Shown here one piece after another: positions 52,322 to 60,899 of a stretch of 64,000 nucleotides of DNA (the first letter of the stretch is position 1; each line of letters opens with the position of its first letter). This stretch comes from Bacillota bacterium (GTDB lineage Bacteria; Bacillota; Clostridia; Acetivibrionales; DTU013): contig JAEYOM010000123.1 in the NCBI GenBank assembly GCA_023411715.1, forward strand, positions 1 to 64,000. The letters run 5' to 3'. The position numbers and the translations under genes were made by a program. Below the pieces are notes generated by a model, which had not been told where the DNA came from, did no database searches, and worked only from the letters and a program-made list of their open reading frames with translations.

Positions 52322-52396
52322 GCACTTTCGACCCGCGCACCTTTTTTGCGGCGCCGGAATATAATGGTGTATCTATTTGTGAATAAGGTGAGATTG

Positions 52397-53917
52397 ATGT
52401 GGTATACCGTTCAGCCCGGTGATTCTATATTTTCGATTGCCCAGAAGTTTGGGATCTCTTCAAGGCAGCTCATAACGGCAAATCAGATAGTGGGAAGCAC
52501 AATAATCCCAGGACAGTTACTATTTATACCGATACAGGTCTCTAAAGTAATTACTTACACGGTAAAGCCCGGCGACTCGCTGTACAAGATTGCAAGACAA
52601 TTCGGTACGCTGGTCGAAAGCATCATCGTGCTGAACAGGTTAACAAGTACAAACCTCGATATCGGACAGCGGCTGGTGATACCGCAATATACCGAGGCCG
52701 TAGTCAATGTAGGCAGGGCAAATGTGCGAAGCGGCCCAGGCACCAATTACGGAGTAATCACGACACTTTCATCAGGAGCAAAACTGCCGGTTACAGAGAC
52801 CGCGCGCGACTGGCTCAGAGTTGGGCTGCATAACGGCATCTCCGGATGGATATCGCGAAGTGTGACCAACTTTCGGACCTATGACGGTTCAAAACCGATA
52901 CAGAATATAGTCGGGTTCTATACGCTGTCGGAGGGGCCGGCCCTTCCGGGCTCCTTCCGCTCCTTTGCCGACAATACAACAAGACTGACCGAGGTTCCAT
53001 TATTTCTGTACAGATTCGATCGGAACAATCCGACAGCTATCGTAAAATTCGGCGAGTTCTCAGACAGCGATATTGAAACGCTGGTTTCGATAGCACACAG
53101 AAACAACATCATGATTTTGCCGGTCATACACAATTTGCTTTATGAATCAGGCGGTGCGGACGTAAGCAGGCAGGTCGTCAAAACAATGGTTGCGACGCCT
53201 GAGAGCCGCGCGACAGCTATTTCCAACATCGTCGCCCTTATAGACAGATACGGCTTCGACGGAGTCAATATCGATATAGAAGACGTGTTTTTGGAAGACA
53301 GCGGCAGACTTTCCCTGTTTTATGTGGAACTGGGCCGGGCGTTTAAGAGCCGCGGTTATTTCCTGTCAGCCTCAGTACCGTCGCGTATCAGAGATTATCC
53401 GCCGTTCAACCCGTTCTCGGATCCTTTCGATTACGCAACTATCGGCGCAGTCGTCGATCAGTTCGTCGTAATGCTGTATAACGAGCACGGGTGGCCTGGC
53501 AGCGGTCCGGGGCCGGTTGTTTCGAGCGGCTGGATGACAAAAGTCATATCCTATACGATCACTAAAATGCCCGCAAGCAAGGTTGTCGCAGCAATCTCTG
53601 TATTCGGCTTCGACTTTAATCTGACGACCGGCAGGAATACCTATGTAAGTTACGCTGCAGCCGTCGACCTTGCAAGACGCTATAACAGAAGCATTATTTT
53701 CGATCAGGACACTCTTACGCCAATGTTTGCCTATACCGACGAACAGGGAAATCAGCATGAGGTCTGGTTCGAAAATGCAGACAGCATTATTGCAAAAATA
53801 CGGCTGGCCTGGCAGATGGGTATCTCGGGAGTTGCGCTCTGGCGGCTCGGCATAGAGGATCCCGCGCTATGGCCGCGTATCTCGTCCGAAATCGTAGTTA
53901 GAAGGATAAATTGGTAA
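52397..53917 (+). CDS. LysM-SH3-GH18 glycosidase (YaaH-like spore hydrolase)
   Basis: About 506 residues. Two LysM domains (MWYTVQPGDSIFSIAQKFGIS and YTVKPGDSLYKIARQFGTL) are followed by an SH3-like domain (VNVGRANVRSGPGTNYGVITTL) and a GH18 catalytic barrel with the active-site line YGFDGVNIDIEDV (D-x-x-D-x-D-x-E complete). There is no signal peptide, as in spore-germination YaaH/SleL proteins that enter the coat. ATG 52397 has AGGTGA 5 nt upstream and directly begins the first LysM; the longer frame has no such support. Confidence 0.93.
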   Translation: MWYTVQPGDSIFSIAQKFGISSRQLITANQIVGSTIIPGQLLFIPIQVSKVITYTVKPGDSLYKIARQFGTLVESIIVLNRLTSTNLDIGQRLVIPQYTEAVVNVGRANVRSGPGTNYGVITTLSSGAKLPVTETARDWLRVGLHNGISGWISRSVTNFRTYDGSKPIQNIVGFYTLSEGPALPGSFRSFADNTTRLTEVPLFLYRFDRNNPTAIVKFGEFSDSDIETLVSIAHRNNIMILPVIHNLLYESGGADVSRQVVKTMVATPESRATAISNIVALIDRYGFDGVNIDIEDVFLEDSGRLSLFYVELGRAFKSRGYFLSASVPSRIRDYPPFNPFSDPFDYATIGAVVDQFVVMLYNEHGWPGSGPGPVVSSGWMTKVISYTITKMPASKVVAAISVFGFDFNLTTGRNTYVSYAAAVDLARRYNRSIIFDQDTLTPMFAYTDEQGNQHEVWFENADSIIAKIRLAWQMGISGVALWRLGIEDPALWPRISSEIVVRRINW

Positions 53918-54012
53918 ACGGGGATTGCCAGTCGTTTGGGAAATACTTACAGATCAAAGACGGCAAAAAAGCCTTATTTGGCTTGTTGCCAGACATATTA
54001 CCAATATTTTGC

Positions 54013-54041
54013 TTGTAAAGCTTACAGTTCCGTGTTATAAT
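54013..54041 (+). promoter_or_regulatory. Promoter of the zinc-ribbon gene
   Basis: -35 TTGTAA (54013-54018), 17 bp, -10 TATAAT (54036-54041). The leader of about 125 nt contains a GTATCG-AAGG-CGATAC hairpin close to the start and a CAGTT...AACTG hairpin just before the AGGAGG. Confidence 0.8.
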
Positions 54042-54174
54042 AATTTTTGTATCGAAGGCGATACAAAGCACGATTTAATTTGTTTGTAGACCGAACCCTC
54101 CTTTTTCTGATCTGGATTTTTGGAGAAATAAGTCTAAACCAGTTAAATCCAACTGATCAAGGAGGTTATTTAAT

Positions 54175-54381
54175 ATGCCGGACAAAACATTGACGTGCAA
54201 AGACTGCAACAATGAATTCATCTTTTCGGAAGGCGAACAGGCTTTCTACAAAGAAAAAGGATTCGAAAACGAGCCGCAAAGGTGCCCTGAATGCAGAAAA
54301 GCCAAAAAGGCGCAGAGAAGGAACAGCGGCGGTTTCAGCAACCAGCCCAGGAACAATTTCAGCGGCGGAAACAGATGGTAG
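54175..54381 (+). CDS. Small zinc-ribbon protein
   Basis: A 68-residue protein, MPDKTLTCKDCNNEF...RCPECRKAKKAQRRN, with two CxxC knuckles that would hold one zinc ion, then a basic Gly/Asn-rich tail (SGGFSNQPRNNFSGGNRW) typical of RNA- or DNA-binding proteins. It matches the small zinc-binding proteins found in many Clostridia (function unknown). AAGGAGGTTATTTAAT precedes the ATG. Its own promoter, leader and terminator make it a single-gene unit. Confidence 0.85.
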   Translation: MPDKTLTCKDCNNEFIFSEGEQAFYKEKGFENEPQRCPECRKAKKAQRRNSGGFSNQPRNNFSGGNRW

Positions 54382-54383
54382 AA

Positions 54384-54411
54384 AGAGAGAGTCGAAAGAC
54401 TCTCTTTTTTA
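54384..54411 (+). terminator. Terminator of the zinc-ribbon gene
   Basis: Hairpin with AGAGAGTC/GACTCTCT arms and a GAAA tetraloop, followed by TTTTTT. It follows the stop codon by a few bases. Confidence 0.92.
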
Positions 54412-54446
54412 TATTCCCCTGGATTTTTTCAATAAGATCATTTATT

Positions 54447-54476
54447 TTGCAACTTGTACAATAAATGATATATAAT
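54447..54476 (+). promoter_or_regulatory. Promoter of the acyl-CoA synthetase-like gene
   Basis: -35 TTGCAA (54447-54452), 18 bp, -10 TATAAT (54471-54476), about 45 bp before the ATG, which has GGGGAGG as ribosome site. Confidence 0.7.
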
Positions 54477-54523
54477 AATATAGTCAGTTTTCAGCGTAAT
54501 TCAATACCTTCGGGGAGGTTGTC

Positions 54524-56242
54524 ATGAAAAACATACCATTATACGAAGTACGAAAAGTAAAATCTATCAAAGATGTATTGTGTTCCAGTGCGGAGCTATA
54601 CAGCGACAGGACCGCGTTCCTTCAAAAACGTAAGGGAAATGACAAATACGAACCCGTCACATACAGACAATTCAAGACAGAAGTAGACGCGTTAGGCACC
54701 GAATTGATCGATATGGGTCTAAAAGGCAGCAGGATAGCCATTATCAGTGAAAACCGCTACGACTGGGTTTTATCGTACATGGCGGTAGTAAACGGTACAG
54801 GTATCGTAGCGCCCCTGGATAAGGAACTCCCCGAAAACGAGATCGAAAACCTGCTGGTCAGATCGAAAGCAGACGCAATAATTTTCTCCGGAAATTTGCG
54901 CGAACACATCGAAAACATCTCCAAAAGAATCAGCTTCGTCAAATATTACATAGACATGGACGCCGAGTCTGAAGGCGGGAATGGTTTCGTTCCGCTCAAG
55001 TCGTTGGTGGACAAGGGTCGGAAATTGGTCGATAAAGGCCGTGCCGATTTCATTAAAGCGGAGATCGATCCGGAAGCAATGAGCATTCTGCTTTTTACTT
55101 CTGCTACTACCGACAAATCCAAGGCAGTTATGCTGTGTCACAGAAATATCGCGGAAAACCTGATGGCTATGAGTTCCATGACGTACATAGACCCGTCGGA
55201 CATATTCCTTTCGGTACTGCCACTTCACCATACTTACGAAAGTACCTGCGGTTTCCTCTGCCCATTCTACAGAGGCGCGGCAGTTGCGTTTTGCGAGGGT
55301 CTGCGGCATATACAGAAAAACCTGCAGGAAGTAGAAGCAACCGTCATGCTTGCAGTTCCGCTCATTCACGAATCTATCTACAAGCGCATCTGGGATCAGG
55401 CCGCAAAGGACCCGAAGCTTTTGAAAAAGCTGAAATTCGGAATAAAGCTCAGCAATACCATGAAAAAAGTCGGTATCGATATGACAAGAAAACTGTTTGC
55501 TCCGATACATAACAATTTTGGAGGTCACCTGAGACTTCTGATAAGCGGCGCGGCAGGGATCGACCCGGAAGTGTCCAGAGGCTTCAGAAGCCTTGGGATA
55601 CTGTTCATACAGGGATACGGCCTGACGGAATGCAGCCCTATTGTAGCATTGAACCGCAATGTCGATTTGAAGGATGAAGCCGCGGGCCTGCCTCTCCCCA
55701 ACCTCGAGGTCAGGGTGGATGCTCCAAGCGCGGACGGCGTCGGCGAAATAATGGTCAAAGGTCCAAGCGTAATGCTTGGTTATTATGAAGACCCTGAAAA
55801 TACTGCAAAAGTCATTAAGAACGGCTGGTTCTATACCGGCGATCTCGGATTTATAGACAGCGCCGGGTTTGTGCATATCACAGGCAGAAAAAAGAATGTT
55901 ATTGTTACAAAAAACGGGAAGAATATTTACCCGGAAGAAATTGAAACCTTGCTTAGCAAGAGCCGGTTCATAAAGGAATGCATCGTCTATGGCAAGGATG
56001 ATCCTGTTTATGGCGATGTAGTCGTTTCAGCGACTATCGTGCCGGAAGCGGAAGCCATACAGGCGCAGTTCGAGGGCCGCCAGCCGACTTCCGAGGAAGT
56101 GTATGAGCTTATCCGCAAGGAAGTTAAGGAAGTAAACAAGAGCCTTGTCATTTATAAATATGTCAAAGACTTTACCTTGCGCGAACAGGAATTTGCCAAG
56201 ACTACCACGAAGAAAATCAAGAGATACATGGAAAATAAATAA
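54524..56242 (+). CDS. AMP-binding (long-chain acyl-CoA synthetase-like) protein
   Basis: A 572-residue adenylate-forming enzyme with the family's motifs: ATP loop LLFTSATTDKSKAVMLCHRN, GYGLTECSP, YTGDLGFID and the hinge/lysine region GRKKNVIVTKNGKNIYPEEIE (with a catalytic K near the C-terminus, TTTKKIKRY). The ATP loop is less Gly-rich than usual (TSGTTGxPKG). It probably activates a fatty or aryl acid with ATP. Substrate cannot be read from the sequence. It is followed by an S41-like gene 68 bp downstream, so they may be cotranscribed. Confidence 0.9.
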   Translation: MKNIPLYEVRKVKSIKDVLCSSAELYSDRTAFLQKRKGNDKYEPVTYRQFKTEVDALGTELIDMGLKGSRIAIISENRYDWVLSYMAVVNGTGIVAPLDKELPENEIENLLVRSKADAIIFSGNLREHIENISKRISFVKYYIDMDAESEGGNGFVPLKSLVDKGRKLVDKGRADFIKAEIDPEAMSILLFTSATTDKSKAVMLCHRNIAENLMAMSSMTYIDPSDIFLSVLPLHHTYESTCGFLCPFYRGAAVAFCEGLRHIQKNLQEVEATVMLAVPLIHESIYKRIWDQAAKDPKLLKKLKFGIKLSNTMKKVGIDMTRKLFAPIHNNFGGHLRLLISGAAGIDPEVSRGFRSLGILFIQGYGLTECSPIVALNRNVDLKDEAAGLPLPNLEVRVDAPSADGVGEIMVKGPSVMLGYYEDPENTAKVIKNGWFYTGDLGFIDSAGFVHITGRKKNVIVTKNGKNIYPEEIETLLSKSRFIKECIVYGKDDPVYGDVVVSATIVPEAEAIQAQFEGRQPTSEEVYELIRKEVKEVNKSLVIYKYVKDFTLREQEFAKTTTKKIKRYMENK

Positions 56243-56310
56243 TATCTCCTCGTAATCGACTGAATAAGGCACTGCAATTATCGGTCGGACTGCGAGAGTT
56301 ATAGGTTAGG

Positions 56311-57249
56311 ATGAAAAGAAATTCAGAAAAAATGCCGCTTACTGCCCAAGAATTGGCAAAGCGCTATAAAAAGAGATACCATGTCGTACTGGGCATATTT
56401 ATCGCTTTCTTTGCCCTTACGGCATTTTATCTCTATTTGAATTACGACTATCTGGCGTTTAAGCATTTCCTGACGAGCAGCTACATTTACACCGATACTC
56501 TTAATGACGTTTACAAAAAGGAATTGGGAAAGGATCTGTCGGGTAAATATTTTGCCAACTTCGACGACATGGTGATCGCAGTAGTCACAAACAGGATCCG
56601 TGCGGAAAAGGGAGACAGGTATACGTACCTGTTCACTCCCGAAGGACTTCAGCATACGTACCAGGTCGAAAGAGAAGAAGCGGCCTATAACGAGATAAAA
56701 GTATTGAGCGACAGCACTTTATACCTGAGGATAACAAATTTCTCGACCTACTCCCGGAAATTCGTCAGGGACAATATAGACAAACTCAAAAGCAGGCCGA
56801 ATCTGATCATTGACCTGATGGATGACCGCGGCGGCGATATAGATGCAATGGTAGATATCTCCGGATATTTTCTGCCAAGGAATGCCGTTATAGCAACCGA
56901 TCATTTCCGCTGGCTCGACAGGGTCTACAAGTCCAACAAGGATCAACCGCTCAGGTATGACAGAATAGTCATCCTGCAGAATAAAAATACGGCCAGCGCT
57001 TCCGAAAACATGGTTGCCGCGTTGAAGGACAACCTCGGCAATGTGGAATTGATAGGCGCTAAAACTTTCGGCAAGGGCATAGGACAATTCACGCTGCCGC
57101 TTAAGCGCGGTTACGCGGTAAAAGCAACCATACTGAAGTGGTTTACCCCGAAAGGTATAAACATCCAGGGTTACGGTATCGATCCCGATATCGAATACAC
57201 CGGCAGCGACATCGTGCAATTCGCGCTGGACAGGATAGAACGGAAATGA
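56311..57249 (+). CDS. Membrane-anchored S41 peptidase-like (CtpA-type) protein
   Basis: A 312-residue protein with one N-terminal TM segment (about 26-48) and a tail-specific protease (S41) domain. The Ser-Lys dyad candidate is Ser in NKNTASASENMVAALKDN and Lys in GAKTFGKGIGQF. The PDZ domain found in typical Ctp proteases is absent, so binding of substrates must be different. The enzyme would act outside the membrane. GRE-like phrases ITNFSTYSRKFVRDNIDKLK are family-typical for TSPc domains. Preceded by an acyl-CoA synthetase-like gene. Confidence 0.87.
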   Translation: MKRNSEKMPLTAQELAKRYKKRYHVVLGIFIAFFALTAFYLYLNYDYLAFKHFLTSSYIYTDTLNDVYKKELGKDLSGKYFANFDDMVIAVVTNRIRAEKGDRYTYLFTPEGLQHTYQVEREEAAYNEIKVLSDSTLYLRITNFSTYSRKFVRDNIDKLKSRPNLIIDLMDDRGGDIDAMVDISGYFLPRNAVIATDHFRWLDRVYKSNKDQPLRYDRIVILQNKNTASASENMVAALKDNLGNVELIGAKTFGKGIGQFTLPLKRGYAVKATILKWFTPKGINIQGYGIDPDIEYTGSDIVQFALDRIERK

Positions 57250-57362
57250 AACAGGGGGACGGTTCTTTTGTTTCGTTGACTGAGTCAGGAGATGGTCCTT
57301 TGACTCATTTTCCATTAGTTACCTCGGCATAACTCGTATTGACCGGATCATGGTCAACCGTC

Positions 57363-58235
57363 TCAACCCCTGAGCATTTCCACCTCATCCGGCGACAGTT
57401 CCCTGCACTCCCCCGGTTTCAGCGACTCGTCAAGCCTGAGACCGCCCATCTGGATACGTTTAAGGTATATGACTTTTTTACCCACAGCCTCGAACATTCT
57501 TTTGACCTGATGAAATTTGCCCTCATGCAGCACGAGTTCTATCTCGGAGCGGATTACGCGGCTGATATCGATGTTTACTCCCTTGTAACTGTCATACATT
57601 GGGCTTTTCTCGAGTTCAGTGTAATCGCGCTGTTTTGCACCTCTACCCTGCCCCAGTCGGCCATAATCACCAGTATTGCAGTACTGTTTCAGATTTTCAT
57701 CCATACCTGTTGTACCAATGATTTCAAGTTCCGCCGGCATTGTTTTGTAACCGTCGTCAAGTACGACGCCTTGCTTGAAGCTTTCGATGTCATCCTGCGT
57801 CACAAGGCCGTCTATCAAGGCGTAATATCGCTTATCCACATGTTTTACCGGTGAAAGCAGATTGTGCGCGAGCTGCCCGTCATTTGTCAGCAAAAGCATT
57901 CCTTCCGTATCTATATCCAGACGCCCTGCGGGAAACAGGTCAAAGCAGGCCAGTTCCTGCGGCAGAAGCTCTACAGCTGTTTTCAGTTTGGGATCGTATG
58001 TTGCGGAAATCACACCAGCAGGCTTATTCATCATTACATAAACAAACCTCCTGTAGTTGAGTAATTTTCCGTTCACCTCTATCCTGCTGTTTTCCGGATC
58101 CACGTGCATTGATGCGTCATTTACGATGGTGCCATCCACCTTTACAAGTCCGTCTTTGATCACCTTTCGCAGCTCGCTTCTGGTACCGAAGCCGAAATTG
58201 GCCAGAACCTTGTCCAGCCGCTGTGTATTCCGCAT
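57363..58235 (-). CDS. RsuA/RluB-family pseudouridine synthase with insertion
   Basis: A 290-residue enzyme: N-terminal S4 RNA-binding domain (RLDKVLANFGFGTRSELRKVIKDGLVKVDG), then the catalytic block GRLDIDTEGMLLLTNDG with the essential Asp, and the C-terminal EGKFHQVKRMFEAVGKKVIYLKRIQMGGL. It converts a uridine in rRNA to pseudouridine. Between residues of about 180 and 225 an extra loop (NLKQYCNTGDYGRLGQGRGAK) is not part of the usual fold. ATG 58235 has GGAGG 8 nt upstream. Confidence 0.92.
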   Translation of the reverse strand: MRNTQRLDKVLANFGFGTRSELRKVIKDGLVKVDGTIVNDASMHVDPENSRIEVNGKLLNYRRFVYVMMNKPAGVISATYDPKLKTAVELLPQELACFDLFPAGRLDIDTEGMLLLTNDGQLAHNLLSPVKHVDKRYYALIDGLVTQDDIESFKQGVVLDDGYKTMPAELEIIGTTGMDENLKQYCNTGDYGRLGQGRGAKQRDYTELEKSPMYDSYKGVNIDISRVIRSEIELVLHEGKFHQVKRMFEAVGKKVIYLKRIQMGGLRLDESLKPGECRELSPDEVEMLRG

Positions 58236-58377
58236 ATAATAAACCTCCAGCGGGGATATATCTGTCAACCTACTAACATTACAACCATAAATGATATATG
58301 ATCAGCGCAATTTCTATACATCTCCATATTGTTTTAGATGGGTATATCATTTATTCTGCCCTATGGTCATACCGTTA

Positions 58378-60141
58378 TCAACTAAGCCTCCTCCAGCCTT
58401 TCGGGTATTGGTTTTTCAGCATGTCGCCTGTCTGTTTCGCCCAACCAAGAGTATACCCGTCCACGCAGATTGCCGTAAGACCCTTCTCCCCCTCCAGCAT
58501 CAAAGTCTCGCCTTTCAGGTAGCTGCCGACTTCACGCGATCCGGCGCCCAGACTGAGAACCCGCTTGAAAGCGGAAGCGCCAAGAGCCGTCGCCATTGAA
58601 TGGGAAGGTTCAAACCTGTTATCTTCAAACGTCCCCAAAAACCATCCGAATTTTGCAACCTTCAAACCGTTTAGAGACGGCGGCTGCTCCGGCAGTTGGT
58701 ATAAATTACGACCCCTGATCATATAGACGCCTTCCGGCATTTCGTTCATGTTCTCTTTTACAAACTCCCTGAAGCTTTCCGGCAGATCATCGTATGAAAG
58801 TACCTCTTCCCATTGCATATCTGAACCTATTACCTTGCAGAAAGAATCCGGCGGCATGACATTATGGCAACAGATCTGCCCCGGATCTGCCTGATGACCG
58901 GCAAAATCCTCATTATTGCACGGATCACCCGTGTTTCCCGTGTTGTCTGAATTACCCGTATTGCCCGTGTTGTCCGTGTTGCCCGTGTTGTCCGGATTGT
59001 CCGAAGCATCCCCCATTTTGACCAGCTTTGCAACGAAATGCCCCTCTCCCCTGACTCTATGCGGCCACAGTCTTGCCACCCTGGTAAAGTCATCGGCAAC
59101 TTCGGATCGAATATTGTTGTAAGTAAGCCCGATACCGTTGCCGCTATTTTCCCGGCTGTTACCGCTATTCACCCAGCTGTTGCCGCCATTTTCCCGGCTG
59201 TTGCTGCTATTTACCTGCCCACTGCCGTTATTTTCCCGGCTGTTGCCGCTATTTACCTGCCCACAGCCGTTATTTTCCCGGCTGTTGCCGCTGCCTGTTG
59301 AACCGCCGCCAGCAGCGCCTACGTTGACCCATTGAGGCCTTCCGCCTTCAATGCCGGCAATTTTGGGTATCTCTACCAGTCTATAACCGGGATGCTCACG
59401 TAAAAAGCCGGCAATCATCCTCTCATCTTCTTCTGGTGAAAACGTGCAGGTAGAATAGACCAGTGTGCCGCCCGGCTTCAGCAGCTTGTCGGCGCTGCGC
59501 AGGATAGGTTCCTGCAGTTTGGTGCAGCGCTCGCATTTGAAGCTCTCCCAGCTTCTGGCCGCCGCTTCGTCCTTTCTGAACATGCCCTCTCCGGAACATG
59601 GCGCGTCGATCAATATACGGTCAAAATAACCCTCAAAATTATGCAGCAGTTTCTCTGGCGATTCATTTAGAACTATCGCATTTTTAACGCCGCATAGTTC
59701 AATATTTTTCACAAGTGCCTTCACACGTTCGGCGTTGATATCGTTGGAGACCAGCAAACCTTTTCCCTTCATCGCGGCCGCAATCTGTACGGTTTTACCG
59801 CCGGGAGCCGCACACAGATCAAGTATCCTCTCGCCGGGCTGTGCGCCGAGTATCTGTCCCGGCAGCATCGCGCTTGGTTCCTGTATATAATAGAGCCCCG
59901 CATGGTAATACGGATGCCTTCCAGGGGTATCCTCCCCCGATATGTAGAAGCCGTCCTCTGTCCAAGGCACAGGTTCGAGCTCGAAAGGCGAAAGCTTATT
60001 AAATTCCCCAACTCCGATTTTCAGCCTGTTCACTCGCAGCCCGTACTGCCTATCCCCATTCAAGGCCTCGATAAATTCACTGTATTCTCTTTCTCCGAGC
60101 AGGCCAAGCATTTTTTCCTTAAATGCCACCGGAAGCTTCAC
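58378..60141 (-). CDS. RsmF-type rRNA m5C methyltransferase with repeat inserts
   Basis: About 587 residues. The NOL1/NOP2/Sun core is clear: SAM loop DLCAAPGGKTVQIAA, the first catalytic Cys in DAPCSGEGMFRKD and the second in VYSTCTFSPEEDE. After ARLWPHRVRGEGHFVAKL there is a C-terminal RsmF-like PUA domain (PEGVYMIRGRNLYQLPEQPPSLNGLKVAKFGW). Two low-complexity inserts break the region: one with NSRENNG-type repeats after GGRPQWVNVG (about residues 281-335), and one with DNTGNT-type repeats after LVKMG (about 381-415). The GTG start at 60141 is supported by AGGAGG 8 nt upstream; the longer frame would start before that SD. Confidence 0.9.
   Translation of the reverse strand: MKLPVAFKEKMLGLLGEREYSEFIEALNGDRQYGLRVNRLKIGVGEFNKLSPFELEPVPWTEDGFYISGEDTPGRHPYYHAGLYYIQEPSAMLPGQILGAQPGERILDLCAAPGGKTVQIAAAMKGKGLLVSNDINAERVKALVKNIELCGVKNAIVLNESPEKLLHNFEGYFDRILIDAPCSGEGMFRKDEAAARSWESFKCERCTKLQEPILRSADKLLKPGGTLVYSTCTFSPEEDERMIAGFLREHPGYRLVEIPKIAGIEGGRPQWVNVGAAGGGSTGSGNSRENNGCGQVNSGNSRENNGSGQVNSSNSRENGGNSWVNSGNSRENSGNGIGLTYNNIRSEVADDFTRVARLWPHRVRGEGHFVAKLVKMGDASDNPDNTGNTDNTGNTGNSDNTGNTGDPCNNEDFAGHQADPGQICCHNVMPPDSFCKVIGSDMQWEEVLSYDDLPESFREFVKENMNEMPEGVYMIRGRNLYQLPEQPPSLNGLKVAKFGWFLGTFEDNRFEPSHSMATALGASAFKRVLSLGAGSREVGSYLKGETLMLEGEKGLTAICVDGYTLGWAKQTGDMLKNQYPKGWRRLS
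58927..58998 (-). repeat. 9-bp repeats (DNTGNT) in the methyltransferase gene
   Basis: Repeats of 9-18 bp with the core GTTGTCCGTGTTGCCCGT (plus strand) encode DNTGNT-type residues. The stretch is in frame and nearly pure, suggesting expansion by slippage. Confidence 0.75.
59137..59295 (-). repeat. 39-42-bp repeats (NSRENNG) in the methyltransferase gene
   Basis: The unit ATTTTCCCGGCTGTTGCCG (plus strand), or close variants, occurs five to six times. It encodes NSRENNGSGQVNSG-like blocks, with lengths of 12-14 residues. The frame is kept throughout. Confidence 0.85.
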
Positions 60142-60442
60142 TCTTTTATCCTCCTGTATATGCGGTGTCAATCAATAATTATACCACATAATTTTCACTC
60201 TACACCGTACTAAATCTTCAGGGAACGATCAAAAGCAATTCAAAAAACACAATTCAAAAAGCAATCTATTCAATTCACCAATTCACCAAAGAATCATCAA
60301 TTGCAACAGTAAAGTATATTTTGACTTTAATATGTACAAATAATGTGACAGGCTCATTTTGGGGGAAAAATAATTTTCCCTATCTTTGTCGCAGTAAAGA
60401 GCCATATCCCTGCGAGCCTTTGCAGGCTATGCCGTATCATAA
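60142..60442. other. Spacer before the GH51 remnant
   Basis: AT-rich spacer with short direct repeats of the AATTCACCAATTCACC type near 60240-60290. Near 60340-60440 there is a small GC-rich block with short hairpins (AGCC-TTTGC-AGGCT-type). Nothing in it is convincingly a gene or a known RNA class. Confidence 0.35.
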
Positions 60443-60803
60443 ATGAACAGAAGCGGAATTAATGGCTTAAGAAAAATCGATACCGATAAAGAAGAGGCCG
60501 GGAAGTTGTTTTGCCGACGAATACCACTGGGAGGATGGGATAGGATCGAGGGAAAGCCGTCAAAAGATGATAAATACCCATTGGGACGGTATCGTTGAAG
60601 GCAACAGCTTAGGCACACATGAATTTATGCGCTTCCGCGAACTGATAGGGGCCGAGCCCTATATCTTCGGAAACGTAGGCAGTGGAACAGTCCGGAAAAT
60701 GCAGCAGCGGGGCGAATACATAATCTTCGACGGAGTATCGCCTATGACGGAACTCAGAAAGCGGAGCGGCCGCAGCGAACCCTGCTACCACCGATGTTGG
60801 TAA
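60443..60803 (+). pseudogene. GH51 alpha-L-arabinofuranosidase remnant
   Basis: The stretch reads RPGSCFADEYHWEDGIGSRE, then QKMINTHWDGIVEGNSLGTHEFMRF, ELIGAEPYIFGNVGSGTV and FDGVSPMTELRKRSGR. These follow the order of a GH51 arabinofuranosidase (RWPGGCFADEYHW...THEFM...EPYICGNVGSGT). Only about 100 residues of roughly 500 remain; a residue is missing in the first block (RWPGG has become RPGS), the upstream frame is shifted and the stop comes early (after HRCW). The gene is dead, indicating a lost hemicellulose-utilising function. Confidence 0.8.
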
Positions 60804-60899
60804 CAGCTGTTACGCTGAAATAGTGCATCCAAACCCTATAAAATAGTAAATGCTTGCATACGGACAACGTGTGCAAGCATTTGTTTTATCCAGCTGCTC

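Noticed and set aside
54770..55876. 368-codon minus-strand frame over the acyl-CoA synthetase-like gene
   Set aside because: Antisense shadow of a clearly conserved gene; the composition is His/Arg/Phe-rich and without domains.
60340..60435. Riboswitch or small RNA before the GH51 remnant
   Set aside because: Short hairpins are present, but conserved cores of the c-di-GMP, preQ1 and glnA classes were not found, and the downstream gene is dead.
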